DNA from: Bdellovibrionales bacterium
GTDB lineage: Bacteria; Bdellovibrionota; Bdellovibrionia; Bdellovibrionales; UBA1609
Direction: 5' to 3'
NCBI GenBank assembly: GCA_016716765.1
Contig: JADJVA010000001.1
Coordinates: forward strand, 1 to 64,000
DNA: 64,000 bases
Shown here: positions 63,707 through 64,000 of the stretch, piece after piece
Numbering within the stretch: the stretch's first letter is position 1
How the letters are laid out: each line of letters opens with the position of its first letter
The notes under the pieces: generated by a model
Databases searched by the model: none
Told to the model about the DNA's origin: nothing
What the model saw: the letters and a program-made list of their open reading frames with translations, nothing else
Made by a program: the position numbers and the translations under genes

Positions 63707-64000
63707 TCATTCATCTCCACCTAAATCAAAGATTTTAGATGGAGAATTCTGAAACGGGTTTGTTAAAATCCTACCCGGCAATAAATTCGCCCGACCGCGC
63801 GCCAGTTTTCGCGCCGATGAACCGCTGAGTAGAAATCGCAACGATTTATTGCCATCGATCAGTGCTTGAATCGTGTTCAGCATGCTGGGTATGCGCTGGA
63901 TCTCATCGATGAAAACGAGTCGCTTCTTTTGAGACAAAGCCTCTACCTGGCGAGTGATGAGCTCGGAGTCTTTGAGATGCTGGCGGTAGAGGCTTTCGTT
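63707..64000 (-). pseudogene. AAA ATPase (AAA_14/DUF4143 type), truncated at the 3' end and running off the window
   Basis: On the minus strand the open frame enters from the window edge: NESLYRQHLKDSELITRQVE, then the Walker B region KKRLVFIDEIQRIPSMLNTI and sensor-like SLRFLLSGSSARKLARGRAN, LLPGRI. Full-length members continue with about 250 more residues including DUF4143. Here the family-like sequence ends after LLPGRI, and an unrelated tail (NPFQNSPSKIFDLGGDE) reaches TGA 63707. The IS element ends about 10 bp away, so the insertion probably cut the gene. The Walker A part lies beyond base 64000. Confidence 0.75.

Noticed and set aside
1..64000. CRISPR array
   Set aside because: No regularly spaced direct repeats with unique spacers were seen; the repeats found are palindromic and dispersed.

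Overview
The window looks like chromosome from a predatory or free-living member of the Bdellovibrionota (Bdellovibrionales-like). This is inferred from gene content and protein style, not from a phylogeny. The fabF-rpiB-glyA order, the many secreted lipoproteins with Asn-Cys lipoboxes, the abundant exported peptidases and the long Ig/PKD/FN3-type surface proteins all fit. A tRNA-Val and core genes (dnaE, guaB, guaA, miaB, lipB, pyk) mark it as chromosomal.

Layout. 1-2.4 kb: end of fabF, then rpiB, glyA and an M23 peptidase lipoprotein, all badly frameshifted. 2.4-3.0 kb: a 0.6-kb nested palindromic repeat. 3.2-10.9 kb: broken M16 protease and penicillin acylase genes, a small membrane protein and a CxxCH protein. 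10.9-12.7 kb: a CBS-pair protein and an M28 aminopeptidase lipoprotein. 13-26 kb: a six-repeat Ig/vWA lipoprotein, tRNA-Val, lipB, an FlgT/CsgG-like lipoprotein, an FN3/PKD trio, a Big_1-type lipoprotein, and a propeptide-like protein beside a gluzincin metalloprotease lipoprotein. 26.2-36.6 kb: a tight minus-strand operon miaB-BFN nuclease-gamma carbonic anhydrase-guaB-PEGA lipoprotein-guaA-dnaE. 36.7-39.8 kb: conserved hypotheticals.

39.8-43.4 kb is an accessory island. A group II intron is inserted exactly at the start codon of a hicAB toxin-antitoxin pair, followed by a transposase relic. 43.4-48.5 kb: a DUF4097-like protein, then thiolase-scoA-scoB (acetoacetate/acetoacetyl-CoA interconversion) and a dicarboxylate/glutamate symporter. 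48.7-61.7 kb: secreted unknowns, an exported ParB-like protein, a cyclic-nucleotide-binding protein, pyruvate kinase, and a coiled-coil/FecR/TPR group. 61.9-63.7 kb: an IS200/IS605 element (tnpA and tnpB divergent) next to a truncated AAA ATPase that runs off the window.

Sequence integrity needs care. Genes in the first ~10 kb carry many single-base frameshifts. Further in, six separate genes are each restored by adding one base to a homopolymer run, and guaA has a single in-frame TAA. Either the assembly undercalls homopolymers and is poor near its left end, or the genome is decaying. The homopolymer pattern favours the first explanation for most cases.
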